From positions 411,846 to 475,845 of the forward strand of contig NZ_JANCLX010000001.1 of assembly GCF_024295805.1 (NCBI RefSeq): 64,000 nucleotides of DNA. The letters are read 5' to 3'. Shown piece after piece: positions 9,162 through 17,724 of this stretch; within the stretch, counting starts at the first letter, position 1, and each line of letters starts with the position of its first letter. The translations under genes were made by a program, and so were the position numbers. This DNA is from Streptomyces cucumeris (GTDB lineage Bacteria; Actinomycetota; Actinomycetes; Streptomycetales; Streptomycetaceae). The notes beneath the pieces were generated by a model, which did no database searches, was not told the origin of the DNA, and worked only from the letters and a program-made list of their open reading frames with translations.

Positions 9162-10127
9162 GTGGCGAACGGCCCGGACGTGGTCACATGCGGCGAGGCG
9201 ATGTTGCTCCTGCTGGCGGAGCCCGGAGTTCCGCTGGACCGTGCCGTGCACTTCCGCCGGTCGGTGGCGGGGGCGGAGTCCAACGTGGCCGTGGGCCTTG
9301 CCCGGCTCGGCCACGGCGTGCGCTGGCTCGGCCGCGTCGGCGCCGATCCGGCGGGCGAGGCGGTGCTGCGCGAGCTGCGCGCGGACTGTGTGGACGTCGG
9401 CCACGCCATGGTGGACGACCATGCCCCCACCGGGCTGCTGATGCGGGACAGCCATCCGCACCGCGCCATCGATGTGCAGTACTACCGCATGGGTTCGGCC
9501 GCCTCCCGGCTCAACCCCGAGCAGATACGCCCGGAGTCCGTCGAGGGCGCCCGGCTGCTGCACCTCTCCGGGATCACCCCCATGCTCTCGCCGACCGCCG
9601 CGGCCGCCAGCCGCCGCCTGGTGGAGCTGGCTCGCGCGGCCGGGGCCCGGATCTCCTTCGACCCCAACGTCCGGCACAAACTGGGCGGCGCCGCCCAGTG
9701 GACCCAGACGGCGGGCCCGTTGCTGCGCGAGGCGGACATCGTCCTCGCGGGGGAGGACGAGTTGGAGCTGCTGACCTCCTTGTCCGTGGCCGAGGCCACG
9801 GAGGAGCTGCTGGCCGGCGCCGCCCGGGAAGTCGTGGTCAAGCACCCGGACCACTCGGCCACCGTGCGGACCGCGGACGGAAGCTGGCGTCAGGAGCCCC
9901 ACGCGGTGCCGGTCGTCGATCCGATCGGCGCCGGTGACGCCTTCGCCGCGGGCTATCTCTCGGCCCGGCTGCGGGGTCTGCGCGAGCAGCGCGCGCTGGC
10001 CGAGGCCGCCTGTGTGGCCTCCCTCGCGGTCCAGGCCGCCACCGACACCGACGGGCTGCCCACCGCCGCCGCCCGGGACCGCGCCCTCGCCCGCGCCGCG
10101 GGCGGCGGGGACGGGGTCCACCGCTGA
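9162..10127 (+). CDS. kdgK: PfkB-family sugar kinase (KDG kinase)
   Basis: About 321 residues. It has the PfkB N-terminal pattern (GEAMLLLLAEPGVPLD, SVAGAESNVAVGLARLG) and the C-terminal ATP-binding/anion-hole signature DPIGAGDAFAAGYLSARL with the catalytic Asp. A KDPG aldolase follows, so 2-keto-3-deoxygluconate is the likely substrate, giving KDPG. The GTG at 9162 is chosen because GGGGAGG precedes it by 5 nt; the frame stays open upstream to 8844 but crosses the terminator of the RNase gene. A TACCGT -10-like box lies about 35 bp upstream. Confidence 0.88.
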   Translation: MANGPDVVTCGEAMLLLLAEPGVPLDRAVHFRRSVAGAESNVAVGLARLGHGVRWLGRVGADPAGEAVLRELRADCVDVGHAMVDDHAPTGLLMRDSHPHRAIDVQYYRMGSAASRLNPEQIRPESVEGARLLHLSGITPMLSPTAAAASRRLVELARAAGARISFDPNVRHKLGGAAQWTQTAGPLLREADIVLAGEDELELLTSLSVAEATEELLAGAAREVVVKHPDHSATVRTADGSWRQEPHAVPVVDPIGAGDAFAAGYLSARLRGLREQRALAEAACVASLAVQAATDTDGLPTAAARDRALARAAGGGDGVHR

Positions 10128-10351
10128 CCCGCCCGCCCGGTCCGTAGGCTCGTCCCGGCACCACCCGCACCGCAGCACACCGCATCCGCGACACCCCGAC
10201 GGAACCACCCCGCACCTCCGCTGTCCCCGCACCCCGAGCCCGTCGCAGCACCGCACACCGTCCACCGCACACCGCACGTGCCGCATATCCCCGGGGCAAT
10301 CCGGCGCGGCACCCCCTGGCAGCACCTCGGAGAGGAAAGGCGGCGACCGCC

Positions 10352-11005
10352 GTGTACCGCTGGGAGACCACCCGGGCCGCGCTTGCGCAGCGCGTCCTGG
10401 CGATCGTACGGAGCGACAGTTACGACCGTGCCACGGCCACTGCGGACAGCCTGCTCTCCGCCGGTATAGCCGGCCTGGAGATCTCGCTGACCACGCCCTT
10501 CGCCCTGGAGGCGGTCACCACCCTGATCCGGGAGGTGGGCAATGACGCGGTGATCGGCGCGGGCACGGTGCTCGATGCCACCTCCGCCCGGATGGCGGCC
10601 GACGCGGGCGCCCGCTTCCTGGTCTCCCCGAGCCTGGACGCCGAGGTCATCCGCACCGGCCACCGCTACGGACTGCCCGTCTTCCCCGGGGTGGCCACCC
10701 CCACCGAGGCGGTGCGCGCGCTGGAGCTGGGCGCGGACGCCCTCAAGCTGTTCCCCGCCTCCGCGTACGGCCCCGGCTGGGTCAGGGACGTGACCGCCGC
10801 GCTGCCCCAGGCCGCCGTGATCCCCACGGGCGGGGTGGGAGTGGCCGAGGCCCCGGAGTGGATCGCCGCGGGCGCGGTGGCCTGCGGGATGGGCGCCTCG
10901 CTGGCCGAGGGCGACCGGGACACCGTGGCCAAGCGCGTCGCCGAACTGCTGGCCCGGCTCGCGGACGTGGGCCCGCCGCTCGACCCCGGTCCCGAACCGT
11001 ACTGA
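10352..11005 (+). CDS. eda: KDPG / 4-hydroxy-2-oxoglutarate aldolase
   Basis: A 217-residue class I aldolase that splits 2-keto-3-deoxy-6-phosphogluconate into pyruvate and glyceraldehyde 3-phosphate. Seen: LEISLTTPFALEAV with the active-site Glu, GAGTVLDA, FLVSPSLD, and the Schiff-base lysine in DALKLFPASAYGPG. The GTG start at 10352 is preceded by AGGAAAGG at a rather long 11-nt spacing. It follows the KDG kinase by 224 bp in the same direction. That gap carries no recognisable gene; together the pair completes an Entner-Doudoroff-like end to hexuronate or gluconate breakdown. Confidence 0.9.
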   Translation: MYRWETTRAALAQRVLAIVRSDSYDRATATADSLLSAGIAGLEISLTTPFALEAVTTLIREVGNDAVIGAGTVLDATSARMAADAGARFLVSPSLDAEVIRTGHRYGLPVFPGVATPTEAVRALELGADALKLFPASAYGPGWVRDVTAALPQAAVIPTGGVGVAEAPEWIAAGAVACGMGASLAEGDRDTVAKRVAELLARLADVGPPLDPGPEPY

Positions 11006-11138
11006 GGGTCAACGGGTTCTCCTGAGCCGCCACTTCTGCCACCCTGGGCGCGCTGTGATCATGCGCCCCGGGCTCTCCGCCCCTGCCGAGGAGAGCCCGT
11101 GCCCAGGAGAACCCGTGCTCAGGAGCTCAGGAGCCGCT

Positions 11139-11963
11139 GTGAGACGCACCGTCACCCTGTCCGCCGTCGCCGCCCTGCTCGCCGCCACCGCCGCGGGTTC
11201 GGCCCTGGCCGCCGGATCCGCGGCACCCTCCGCGGCCGAACGCGCCCGTCCGCACGGCACCCTGCTGGACAAGGTGCCCGAGCGCGGGGTGCTGCGGGTG
11301 TGCACCACGGGCGACTACCGCCCCTTCACCCACCGCGACCCCAGGACCGGGGCGTACTCCGGCATCGACATCAAGATGGCCCGCGATCTGGCCAAGAGCC
11401 TTGACGCCACCCCGGAGTACCGCGCCACCACCTGGGCCGACCTGACGGGTGAGGTGGCCGCCGGGCGCTGCGACATCGGGATGGGCGGGGTGTCGGTGAC
11501 CCTCGCCCGCGCCCGTACGGTGTCCTTCGGCGAGCCGTACCTCACCGACGGCAAGACGCCGATCGTGCGCTGTCCGGACGAGCGGAAGTACACCACGCTG
11601 GAGGAGATCGACCGGCCGGGGGTGCGGGTGGTGGTCAACCCCGGTGGCACCAACGAGCAGTTCGCGCGCGCCCACATCGAGAAGGCCACCCTCACCGTCC
11701 ATCCGGACAACACCACGATCTTCGACGAGATCATCGAGGGCCGGGCCGATGTGATGATGACGGACGCGAGCGAGACCCGCTACCAGTCCGCGATCCACCC
11801 CGAACTGTGCGCCGTCCACCCGGACAAGCCGTTCTCCTTCTCCGAGAAGGCATATGCCCTGCCGCGCGGGGACACGCAGTTCAGGGAATACGTCGACCAG
11901 TGGGTCCATCTGGCCACACATGACGGCACCTACGAACGGTATGAGGACGAGTGGTTGAAATAA
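11139..11963 (+). CDS. pheC: Exported PheC-like cyclohexadienyl dehydratase / solute-binding protein
   Basis: About 274 residues with a signal peptide (VRRTVTLSAVAALLAATAAG). The fold is that of amino-acid-binding proteins (family SBP_bac_3), but the motifs match PheC of Pseudomonas rather than a transporter receptor: GDYRPFTHRDP, CDIGMGGVSVTLARARTVSF, NPGGTNEQFARAH, HPDNTTIFDEIIEGRADVMM, HPELCAVHPDKPFSFSEKAY. PheC makes phenylpyruvate or phenylalanine from prephenate or arogenate outside the cytoplasm. No permease or ATPase gene is adjacent, which agrees with an enzyme role. The GTG at 11139 is preferred: AGGAG precedes it and the signal peptide starts there. An ABC-receptor function remains possible. 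Confidence 0.8.
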   Translation: MRRTVTLSAVAALLAATAAGSALAAGSAAPSAAERARPHGTLLDKVPERGVLRVCTTGDYRPFTHRDPRTGAYSGIDIKMARDLAKSLDATPEYRATTWADLTGEVAAGRCDIGMGGVSVTLARARTVSFGEPYLTDGKTPIVRCPDERKYTTLEEIDRPGVRVVVNPGGTNEQFARAHIEKATLTVHPDNTTIFDEIIEGRADVMMTDASETRYQSAIHPELCAVHPDKPFSFSEKAYALPRGDTQFREYVDQWVHLATHDGTYERYEDEWLK

Positions 11964-12054
11964 CGACCGCTTTGCCTCCGAGCCTCCCCACGCTGCCGTG
12001 ACTGACCTATATTGACCCGGGTTTACATCACCCCAGTGTCATAAGGACTGATCG

Positions 12055-13344
12055 ATGACAGCGCACCTCGAACGCTCCGGGAGCGCCGCGACCACGTCCG
12101 GCACCGCCGCCCCGCCGACCGGCTGCCCCGCCCGCTCCGGCGCCCGGCCGCTCAGCGGGCCGGGGTTCCAGACCGACCCGGCACGGATGTACGCCGATAT
12201 GCGGCGCGAACACGGGGCGGTGGCCCCGGTGCTGCTCGAGGGCGGGGTCCCCGCCTGGCTGGTGCTGGGCTACCGCGAACTGCGCCAGCTGACCAGCGAT
12301 CCGGCCCTGTTCACCCGCGACTCCAGCGGCTGGAACGCCTGGGACCGCATACCCGACGACTGGCCCCTGCTGCCCATGATCGGCCGCGGTGACACCGCCG
12401 TGGTCTACACCGAGGGCGAGGTCCACCGGAAGCGTTCGCTGACCATCAACAACGCGCTGGACGCCGTCGACCCCTACGAACTGCGCGACCAGGCGGAGAA
12501 GTTCGCGGATCTGCTGGTGGACGCGTTCTGCGAACGGGGTGAGGCCGATCTGGTCGCGGAGTACGCGGTGCTGCTCCCGGCGCTGGTCATCGCCCGGATC
12601 TTCGGCTTCCCCGACACCATGGGGCTGAAGCTGCTGCGCTCGCTCCACGAGGTGGTGGACGGCAGCCGCAAGGCGCTGGCGGGGCAGAAGGCGCTGCGCG
12701 CCGGAATGCGGGAGCTGCTGGCCGCCAAGCGTGAGGTCCCCGGACCGGATGTGGCCTCCCGGATGATCGGCTCCTCGGACCCCTCGCGCGACGAGGAGAT
12801 CATCCAGGACCTGATGGTGCTGTTCGGGGCGGGTCACCAGTCGACGGCCGACTGGATCGGGAACACCCTGCGGCTGATGCTCACCGACGAGCGGTTCGCC
12901 CTCTCGCTCTCCGGCGGCCGCCACAGCGTGGCCCGGGCGATGAACGAGGTGCTGTGGGAGGACACCCCCACCCAGAACATCGCGGGCCGCTGGGCCACCC
13001 GGGACACCGTCCTGGGGGAGCAGCGGATCCGCGCCGGGGATCTGCTGCTGCTCGGCTTCGCCGCCGCCAACGCCGATCCGGAGGTGCGGCCGGACCGCCG
13101 GGTCTCCACCGAGGGCAACAGCGCGTTCCTCTCCTTCGGTCACGGCTCGCACCGCTGCCCCTACCCGGCCCAGGAGATCGCCGAGGTCATCGCCAGGACC
13201 GGGGTCGAGGTGCTGCTGGACCGGCTGCCCGATCTGCGGCTCGCGGTGTCGGCGAAGGCGCTCGTCTGGCGGCCCTCGCCCTGGATGCGCGGGCTGTCGG
13301 CCCTGCCGGTGGAGTTCACCCCGGCCCCCGGCGGCGTCCGCTGA
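12055..13344 (+). CDS. Cytochrome P450 lacking the ExxR arginine
   Basis: A 429-residue P450. The haem loop FGHGSHRCPYP supplies Cys368, and the I-helix reads FGAGHQSTADW. The K-helix, normally ExxR, reads E298-V-L-W301: the otherwise near-invariant Arg is Trp. This departure is known from the CYP157 family of Streptomyces, where the motif also ends in Trp, and the general C-terminal pattern (ALVWRPSPWMRGL) agrees. Substrate unknown. AAGGA lies about 7 nt before the ATG. No redox partner is adjacent, and the GntR regulator downstream may be unrelated. Confidence 0.9.
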   Translation: MTAHLERSGSAATTSGTAAPPTGCPARSGARPLSGPGFQTDPARMYADMRREHGAVAPVLLEGGVPAWLVLGYRELRQLTSDPALFTRDSSGWNAWDRIPDDWPLLPMIGRGDTAVVYTEGEVHRKRSLTINNALDAVDPYELRDQAEKFADLLVDAFCERGEADLVAEYAVLLPALVIARIFGFPDTMGLKLLRSLHEVVDGSRKALAGQKALRAGMRELLAAKREVPGPDVASRMIGSSDPSRDEEIIQDLMVLFGAGHQSTADWIGNTLRLMLTDERFALSLSGGRHSVARAMNEVLWEDTPTQNIAGRWATRDTVLGEQRIRAGDLLLLGFAAANADPEVRPDRRVSTEGNSAFLSFGHGSHRCPYPAQEIAEVIARTGVEVLLDRLPDLRLAVSAKALVWRPSPWMRGLSALPVEFTPAPGGVR

Positions 13345-13393
13345 CGATCGCCGGGACGGCAGGAACGATCTCTCTCCGTAGTCGCCCCGCCGT

Positions 13394-13405
13394 TTGTCCG
13401 GACAA
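13394..13405. promoter_or_regulatory. Palindrome before the GntR gene
   Basis: TTGTCC-GGACAA, a perfect 12-bp palindrome extending imperfectly to 16 bp. It lies about 50 bp upstream of the GntR-family start and could be its operator. Confidence 0.4.
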
Positions 13406-13442
13406 CCGAACTTCACGACTTCCCGTCATGTGCTCATCCGGC

Positions 13443-13448
13443 TACGCT
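13443..13448 (+). promoter_or_regulatory. -10 box of a leaderless GntR transcript
   Basis: TACGCT placed 6 nt before the GTG at 13455. No Shine-Dalgarno sequence is present. Confidence 0.4.
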
Positions 13449-13454
13449 CGGCCC

Positions 13455-14225
13455 GTGGCAATGCAGGGAGAAGACTCTTCTGGCGCGGCGGAGCTCCAGT
13501 TCAGCGTGGACCGCAGCAGCCCGGTCCCGCTGTACTTCCAGCTGTCCCAGCAGCTCGAGGCGGCGATCGAACAGGGGCGGCTGGCGCCCGGGAGCCTGCT
13601 CGGCAATGAGATCGACCTCGCCGGGCGGCTCGGGCTGTCCCGCCCCACCGTCCGCCAGGCCATACAGTCGCTCGTCGACAAGGGGCTGCTGGTCCGGCGC
13701 CGGGGTGTGGGCACTCAGGTGGTGCACAGCCAGGTCAAGCGCCCGCTGGAGCTGAGCAGCCTCTACGACGACCTGGAGGCCGCCGGGCAGCGCCCGGCCA
13801 CCCGGGTGCTGCGGAACACCACCGAACCCGCCACCGCCGAGGTCGCCGCCGCCCTGGGGCTCGCGGAGGGCACCGACGTGGTGCTGATCGAGCGGCTGCG
13901 GCTGGCGCATGGCGAGCCCATGGCCCATCTGTGCAACTGGCTCCCCGCGGGGCTGTTCACCCTGGACAGCGCGGAGCTGGAGGGCACGGGTCTGTACCGG
14001 CTGATGCGCGCCGCCGGGATCACCCTGCACAGCGCCCGCCAGGCGGTCGGCGCCCGCGCGGCCACAGCCGAGGAGGGGGAGGAGCTCGGCGAGCCGGAGG
14101 GCGCGCCGGTGCTGACGATGGAGCGTACGACCTTCGACGACACCGGTCGGGCCGTGGAGTTCGGCTCGCATATCTACCGGGCCTCGCGCTACGCCTTCGA
14201 GTTCCAGCTGCTCGTCCGCCCCTGA
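13455..14225 (+). CDS. GntR-family regulator with UTRA domain
   Basis: About 256 residues. The winged helix spans roughly residues 15-85 (VPLYFQLSQQLEAAIEQGRL, LGLSRPTVRQAIQSLVDKGL, RRRGVGTQVV). The UTRA effector domain follows (EGTDVVLIERLRLAHGEPMA, PVLTMERTTFDDTGR, YAFEFQLLV). This HutC-type layout usually senses a sugar phosphate or amino acid. The sugar importer and ROK kinase downstream in the same direction are the likely targets, though 385 bp separate them. Start GTG 13455 (an ATG lies two codons in); a TACGCT box 6 nt upstream suggests a leaderless message. Confidence 0.88.
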   Translation: MAMQGEDSSGAAELQFSVDRSSPVPLYFQLSQQLEAAIEQGRLAPGSLLGNEIDLAGRLGLSRPTVRQAIQSLVDKGLLVRRRGVGTQVVHSQVKRPLELSSLYDDLEAAGQRPATRVLRNTTEPATAEVAAALGLAEGTDVVLIERLRLAHGEPMAHLCNWLPAGLFTLDSAELEGTGLYRLMRAAGITLHSARQAVGARAATAEEGEELGEPEGAPVLTMERTTFDDTGRAVEFGSHIYRASRYAFEFQLLVRP

Positions 14226-14610
14226 GGCCGCTGAAAGCCCCTGAGGCCCCTGAGGCTCCGGCGCCCCCGGCCGTTCCCCGCCCGTTCTCGACCGGCCCCG
14301 GAGCGCGGTGCCTTGACGCGATCCGCGCCCGCCGCTACAAGTCCCCCAGCCGCATCGGGGCGGCCGGGAGGGGGCGGATCCAGCACCAGGCGTCGGGCCC
14401 ACGGCCGTGACCGGCGAAGACGCCCCCGAGCTGGAGAAACGCACCGCCCGTGGCGCCCGCTGAGCCCCCAGGGGCCAGGGTGGCCGGCGGTGACGGATAC
14501 TTGGCGGCGGCCGGAGCCCGGAACACCTGGCGCCAGGCCGTGATCATGACAGCGGACAGACCGGGTCATCCGGTGCACACCGGAATAGACGGCGAGAAGG
14601 GCGACGCTAC
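14226..14610. other. 385-bp intergenic stretch, no gene recognised
   Basis: It begins with short CCTGAGG direct repeats just after the GntR stop. Short frames on both strands show no family pattern or ribosome binding site. It presumably contains the promoter of the sugar importer operon, which I cannot place with confidence. Confidence 0.5.
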
Positions 14611-15636
14611 GTGGCGAGGGCGGCGAAGGTTCGGACAGGGGTGCGCGCGATGACCGCCGCCGTGGTGGCGGCGGCGCTGGGCGCGGGCCTGGCCGGGTGC
14701 AGCAGTACCGGCGGCAAGCGCGCCGAGGAGCGGGCCGCCCAGGCGGCGGCCGGGGGCCGGGCGGCGGTCGACACCCCCAAGTGGACCTTCGCCATGGTGA
14801 CCCACTCCGGCGACGGCGACACCTTCTGGGACATCGTGCAGAGCGGCGCCAAACAGGCCGCCGCCAAGGACAACATCAAGTTCCTCTACGCCCACAACGA
14901 GGAGGGCAAGGAACAGGCCCAGCTCGTGCAGTCCTACATCGACCAGAAGGTCGACGGGCTGATCGTCACGCTCGCCAAGCCCGACGCCATGAAGTCCGTG
15001 GTCAAGCGGGCGCAGAAGGCCGGGATACCGGTGATCACCGTCAACTCCGGCTCCGGTGAGTCCAAGAAGTTCGGCGCCCTCACCCACGTCGGCCAGGACG
15101 AGACCATCGCGGGCGAGGCCGTCGGCGAGGAGCTCAACAAGCGCGGCCGCAAGAAGGCCCTGTGCGTCCTGCACGAGCAGGGCAACGTCGGCCATGAGCA
15201 GCGCTGCGACGGCGCCGCCGACACCTTTGCCGGAAAGATGGAGAAGATCTACGTGGAGGGCACCAACATGCCCGACGTGGAGTCCTCCATCGAGGCCAAG
15301 CTCCAGTCCGACAAGGACATCGACAGCGTGGTCACCCTCGGCGCGCCCTTCGCGGACACCGCCGCCAAGGCCGCCGACCGCGCGGGCAGCGACGCCGAGA
15401 TCGACACCTTCGACCTCAATGCGAAGGTCGCCGCCGCACTCCAGGACGGCACGCTCGGCTTCGCCGTCGACCAGCAGCCGTACCTCCAGGGTTACGAGGC
15501 GGTGGACCTGCTCTGGCTCCACCGTTACAACGCCGATGTCCTCGGCGGCGGCAAGCCGGTGCTCACCGGTCCGCAGATCGTCACCAAGGACGACGCCGCC
15601 GAGCTCGCCGGGTACACCAAGCGGGGGACCCGATGA
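14611..15636 (+). CDS. Sugar ABC importer, lipoprotein binding subunit
   Basis: A 341-residue ribose-type periplasmic-binding protein. The lipobox LAGC around residue 30 marks it as a lipoprotein. The family pattern FAMVTHSGDGDTFWDIVQSG, then QKVDGLIVTLAKPDAMKSVV, GIPVITVNSG and GFAVDQQPYLQGYEAV is clear. It captures a sugar or polyol at the membrane for the permease and ATPase that follow. The GTG start at 14611 gives a basic n-region before the hydrophobic core; an internal ATG at 14650 would lack it. The permease start overlaps its stop by 4 nt. Confidence 0.9.
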   Translation: MARAAKVRTGVRAMTAAVVAAALGAGLAGCSSTGGKRAEERAAQAAAGGRAAVDTPKWTFAMVTHSGDGDTFWDIVQSGAKQAAAKDNIKFLYAHNEEGKEQAQLVQSYIDQKVDGLIVTLAKPDAMKSVVKRAQKAGIPVITVNSGSGESKKFGALTHVGQDETIAGEAVGEELNKRGRKKALCVLHEQGNVGHEQRCDGAADTFAGKMEKIYVEGTNMPDVESSIEAKLQSDKDIDSVVTLGAPFADTAAKAADRAGSDAEIDTFDLNAKVAAALQDGTLGFAVDQQPYLQGYEAVDLLWLHRYNADVLGGGKPVLTGPQIVTKDDAAELAGYTKRGTR

Positions 15637-16718
15637 GCACGGACGCCCAACCCCTCAAGACCGCCGGTGCCGGCGGTGATCCCGCCGGACCGGGCCGCCC
15701 GGACGACCGGCGGACGGTGCGCGCCTCGCTGCCGCGCCGGCTGGCGAGCCGTCCGGAGCTGGGCGCGGTGGTCGGCGCCGTCGCCGTCTTCGTCTTCTTC
15801 TCGTTCGCCGCCGACGCGTTCCTGCAGTGGTCCAGCTTCAGCACCGTGCTGTACGCCTCGTCGACCATCGGGATCATGGCGGTGCCGGTGGCGCTGCTGA
15901 TGATCGGCGGGGAGTTCGATCTGTCGACCGGGGTCATGGTGACCTCCTCGGCGCTGATCTCCTCGATGTTCTCGTACCAGATGACGGCGAACGTCTGGGT
16001 CGGTGTCGGGGTGTCCCTGCTGGCCACCCTCGCCATCGGCTTCTTCAACGGCTATCTGCTGGTGCGCACCAACCTGCCGAGCTTCATCATCACCCTGGCC
16101 ACCTTCCTGATCCTCCAGGGCTGCAACCTCGGCTTCACCAAGCTGATCAGCGACACGGTCTCCACCAAGACCATCGCCGACATGGAGGGCTTCCCCGCCG
16201 CGCAGAAGGTCTTCGCCTCACATCTGACCATCGGGGACGTCGAGGTCCAGATCACCGTCCTGTGGTGGTTCGCCCTGATCGCACTGGCCACCTGGATCCT
16301 GCTGCGCACCCGCGCCGGCAACTGGATCTTCGCCGTGGGCGGTGCCAAGGAGGCGGCCCGCGCGGTGGGCGTCCCCGTGAACCGCACCAAGATCGGGCTC
16401 TATATGGGCGTCGCCTTCGCCGCCTGGATCTCCGGTCAGCACCTGCTGTTCAACTACGACGTGGTCCAGTCCGGCGAGGGTGTCGGCAACGAGCTGCTCT
16501 ACATCATCGCGGCCGTCATCGGCGGCTGTCTGCTCACCGGTGGCTACGGCTCCGCGGTGGGCGCCGCCGTCGGCGCCTTCATCTTCGGCATGACCAACAA
16601 GGGCATCGTCTACGCGCAGTGGGGCGCGGACTGGTTCAAGTTCTTCCTCGGGGCGATGCTGCTGCTCGCCACCCTGCTCAACTGGTGGGTCCGCAAGCGG
16701 GCGGAGGCGAGCAAGTGA
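15633..16718 (+). CDS. Sugar ABC importer, permease subunit
   Basis: A 361-residue RbsC/FrcB-type inner-membrane permease with about eight to ten hydrophobic segments (for example [50 protein letters not shown]). The GGEFDLSTG and [20 protein letters not shown] stretches are family hallmarks. It overlaps the binding-protein gene (ATGA) and the ATPase gene (GTGA), so the three subunits are made in step. Confidence 0.92.
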   Translation: MSTDAQPLKTAGAGGDPAGPGRPDDRRTVRASLPRRLASRPELGAVVGAVAVFVFFSFAADAFLQWSSFSTVLYASSTIGIMAVPVALLMIGGEFDLSTGVMVTSSALISSMFSYQMTANVWVGVGVSLLATLAIGFFNGYLLVRTNLPSFIITLATFLILQGCNLGFTKLISDTVSTKTIADMEGFPAAQKVFASHLTIGDVEVQITVLWWFALIALATWILLRTRAGNWIFAVGGAKEAARAVGVPVNRTKIGLYMGVAFAAWISGQHLLFNYDVVQSGEGVGNELLYIIAAVIGGCLLTGGYGSAVGAAVGAFIFGMTNKGIVYAQWGADWFKFFLGAMLLLATLLNWWVRKRAEASK

Positions 16719-17515
16719 CCACGGCACCGCTGATCGAACTGAACGGCGTCAGCAAGTACTACGGCAACGTCAAGGCGCTCGAGGAGGTCTCCCTCGAGGT
16801 GCGCGCCGGGGAGATCACCTGCGTCCTCGGCGACAACGGCGCGGGCAAGTCCACCCTCATCAAGATCATCGCCGGACTGCACGGGCATGACGGCGGCAGC
16901 TTCGCGATCGAGGGCGAGGAGACCCGGCTCGGCTCCCCGCGCGAGGCCCTGGACCGCGGGATCGCCACGGTCTACCAGGACCTCGCCGTCGTCCCGCTGA
17001 TGCCGGTGTGGCGGAACTTCTTCCTCGGCTCCGAGCTGCGCAAGGGATACGGACCGTTCCGGCGGCTCGACGTGGACGCGATGCGCGCCACCACCCGCAG
17101 CGAGCTGCTGCGCATGGGCATCGATCTGCGCGATGTGGACCAGCCCATCGGCACCCTGTCCGGCGGTGAGCGGCAGTGCGTGGCCATCGCCCGCGCCGTC
17201 CACTTCGGCGCCAGGGTGCTGGTGCTGGACGAGCCGACGGCGGCGCTGGGCGTCAAACAGTCCGGGGTGGTGCTCAAGTACGTCGCCGCCGCCCGGGACG
17301 CGGGTCTGGGCGTGGTGCTGATCACCCACAACCCGCACCATGCGTATCTGGTCGGTGACCGCTTCGTCCTCCTCAAGCGCGGCGCCATGGCGGGCAGCCA
17401 CACCAAGGACGGCATCGCCCTGGACGAGCTCACCCGCCAGATGGCGGGCGGCAGCGAGCTGGAGCAGCTCAGCCACGAGCTGGCGCGGCTGGAGTCCGGC
17501 CCCGCCGCGAGCTGA
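16715..17515 (+). CDS. Sugar ABC importer, single-domain ATPase
   Basis: A 266-residue ATPase with Walker [10 protein letters not shown], signature LSGGERQ, Walker [13 protein letters not shown] and switch His in LITHNPHH. Unlike RbsA it contains only one ABC domain, as in FrcA-type systems. The GTG start overlaps the permease stop. A strong hairpin terminator follows, closing the three-gene operon. Confidence 0.92.
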   Translation: MTTAPLIELNGVSKYYGNVKALEEVSLEVRAGEITCVLGDNGAGKSTLIKIIAGLHGHDGGSFAIEGEETRLGSPREALDRGIATVYQDLAVVPLMPVWRNFFLGSELRKGYGPFRRLDVDAMRATTRSELLRMGIDLRDVDQPIGTLSGGERQCVAIARAVHFGARVLVLDEPTAALGVKQSGVVLKYVAAARDAGLGVVLITHNPHHAYLVGDRFVLLKRGAMAGSHTKDGIALDELTRQMAGGSELEQLSHELARLESGPAAS

Positions 17516-17521
17516 TCGACA

Positions 17522-17554
17522 CGGAGTCCCGGGGCGCGCTGCCCCGGGACTCCG
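17522..17554 (+). terminator. Terminator after the sugar importer operon
   Basis: A perfect 14-bp stem (CGGAGTCCCGGGGC with GCCCCGGGACTCCG) around GCGCT, beginning 7 bp past the ATPase stop codon. It separates the importer from the ROK kinase. Confidence 0.8.
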
Positions 17555-17724
17555 CCATGCGGTGCGAGCCCCGGGTGAGGCACAATCGCACGGCGGGCCC
17601 CACCCGCCACGGAACCACGTATCCGAGGCCCCCCGGCCTCCCGAGACCCCCGCAGGGACGACGAACTCTTGCGAGCACGCACCCGCAGCGACCGCACCCC
17701 CCGCACCGGTGAAGGGGGCGGCCG

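Noticed and set aside
12028..13416. 462-aa minus-strand frame opposite the P450
   Set aside because: Composition of a mirror frame (Gly/Arg/Gln-rich, no motif); the P450 motifs are on the plus strand.
14335..14547. 70-aa minus-strand frame in the 385-bp gap
   Set aside because: No ribosome binding site, no recognisable pattern, composition like a shadow frame.
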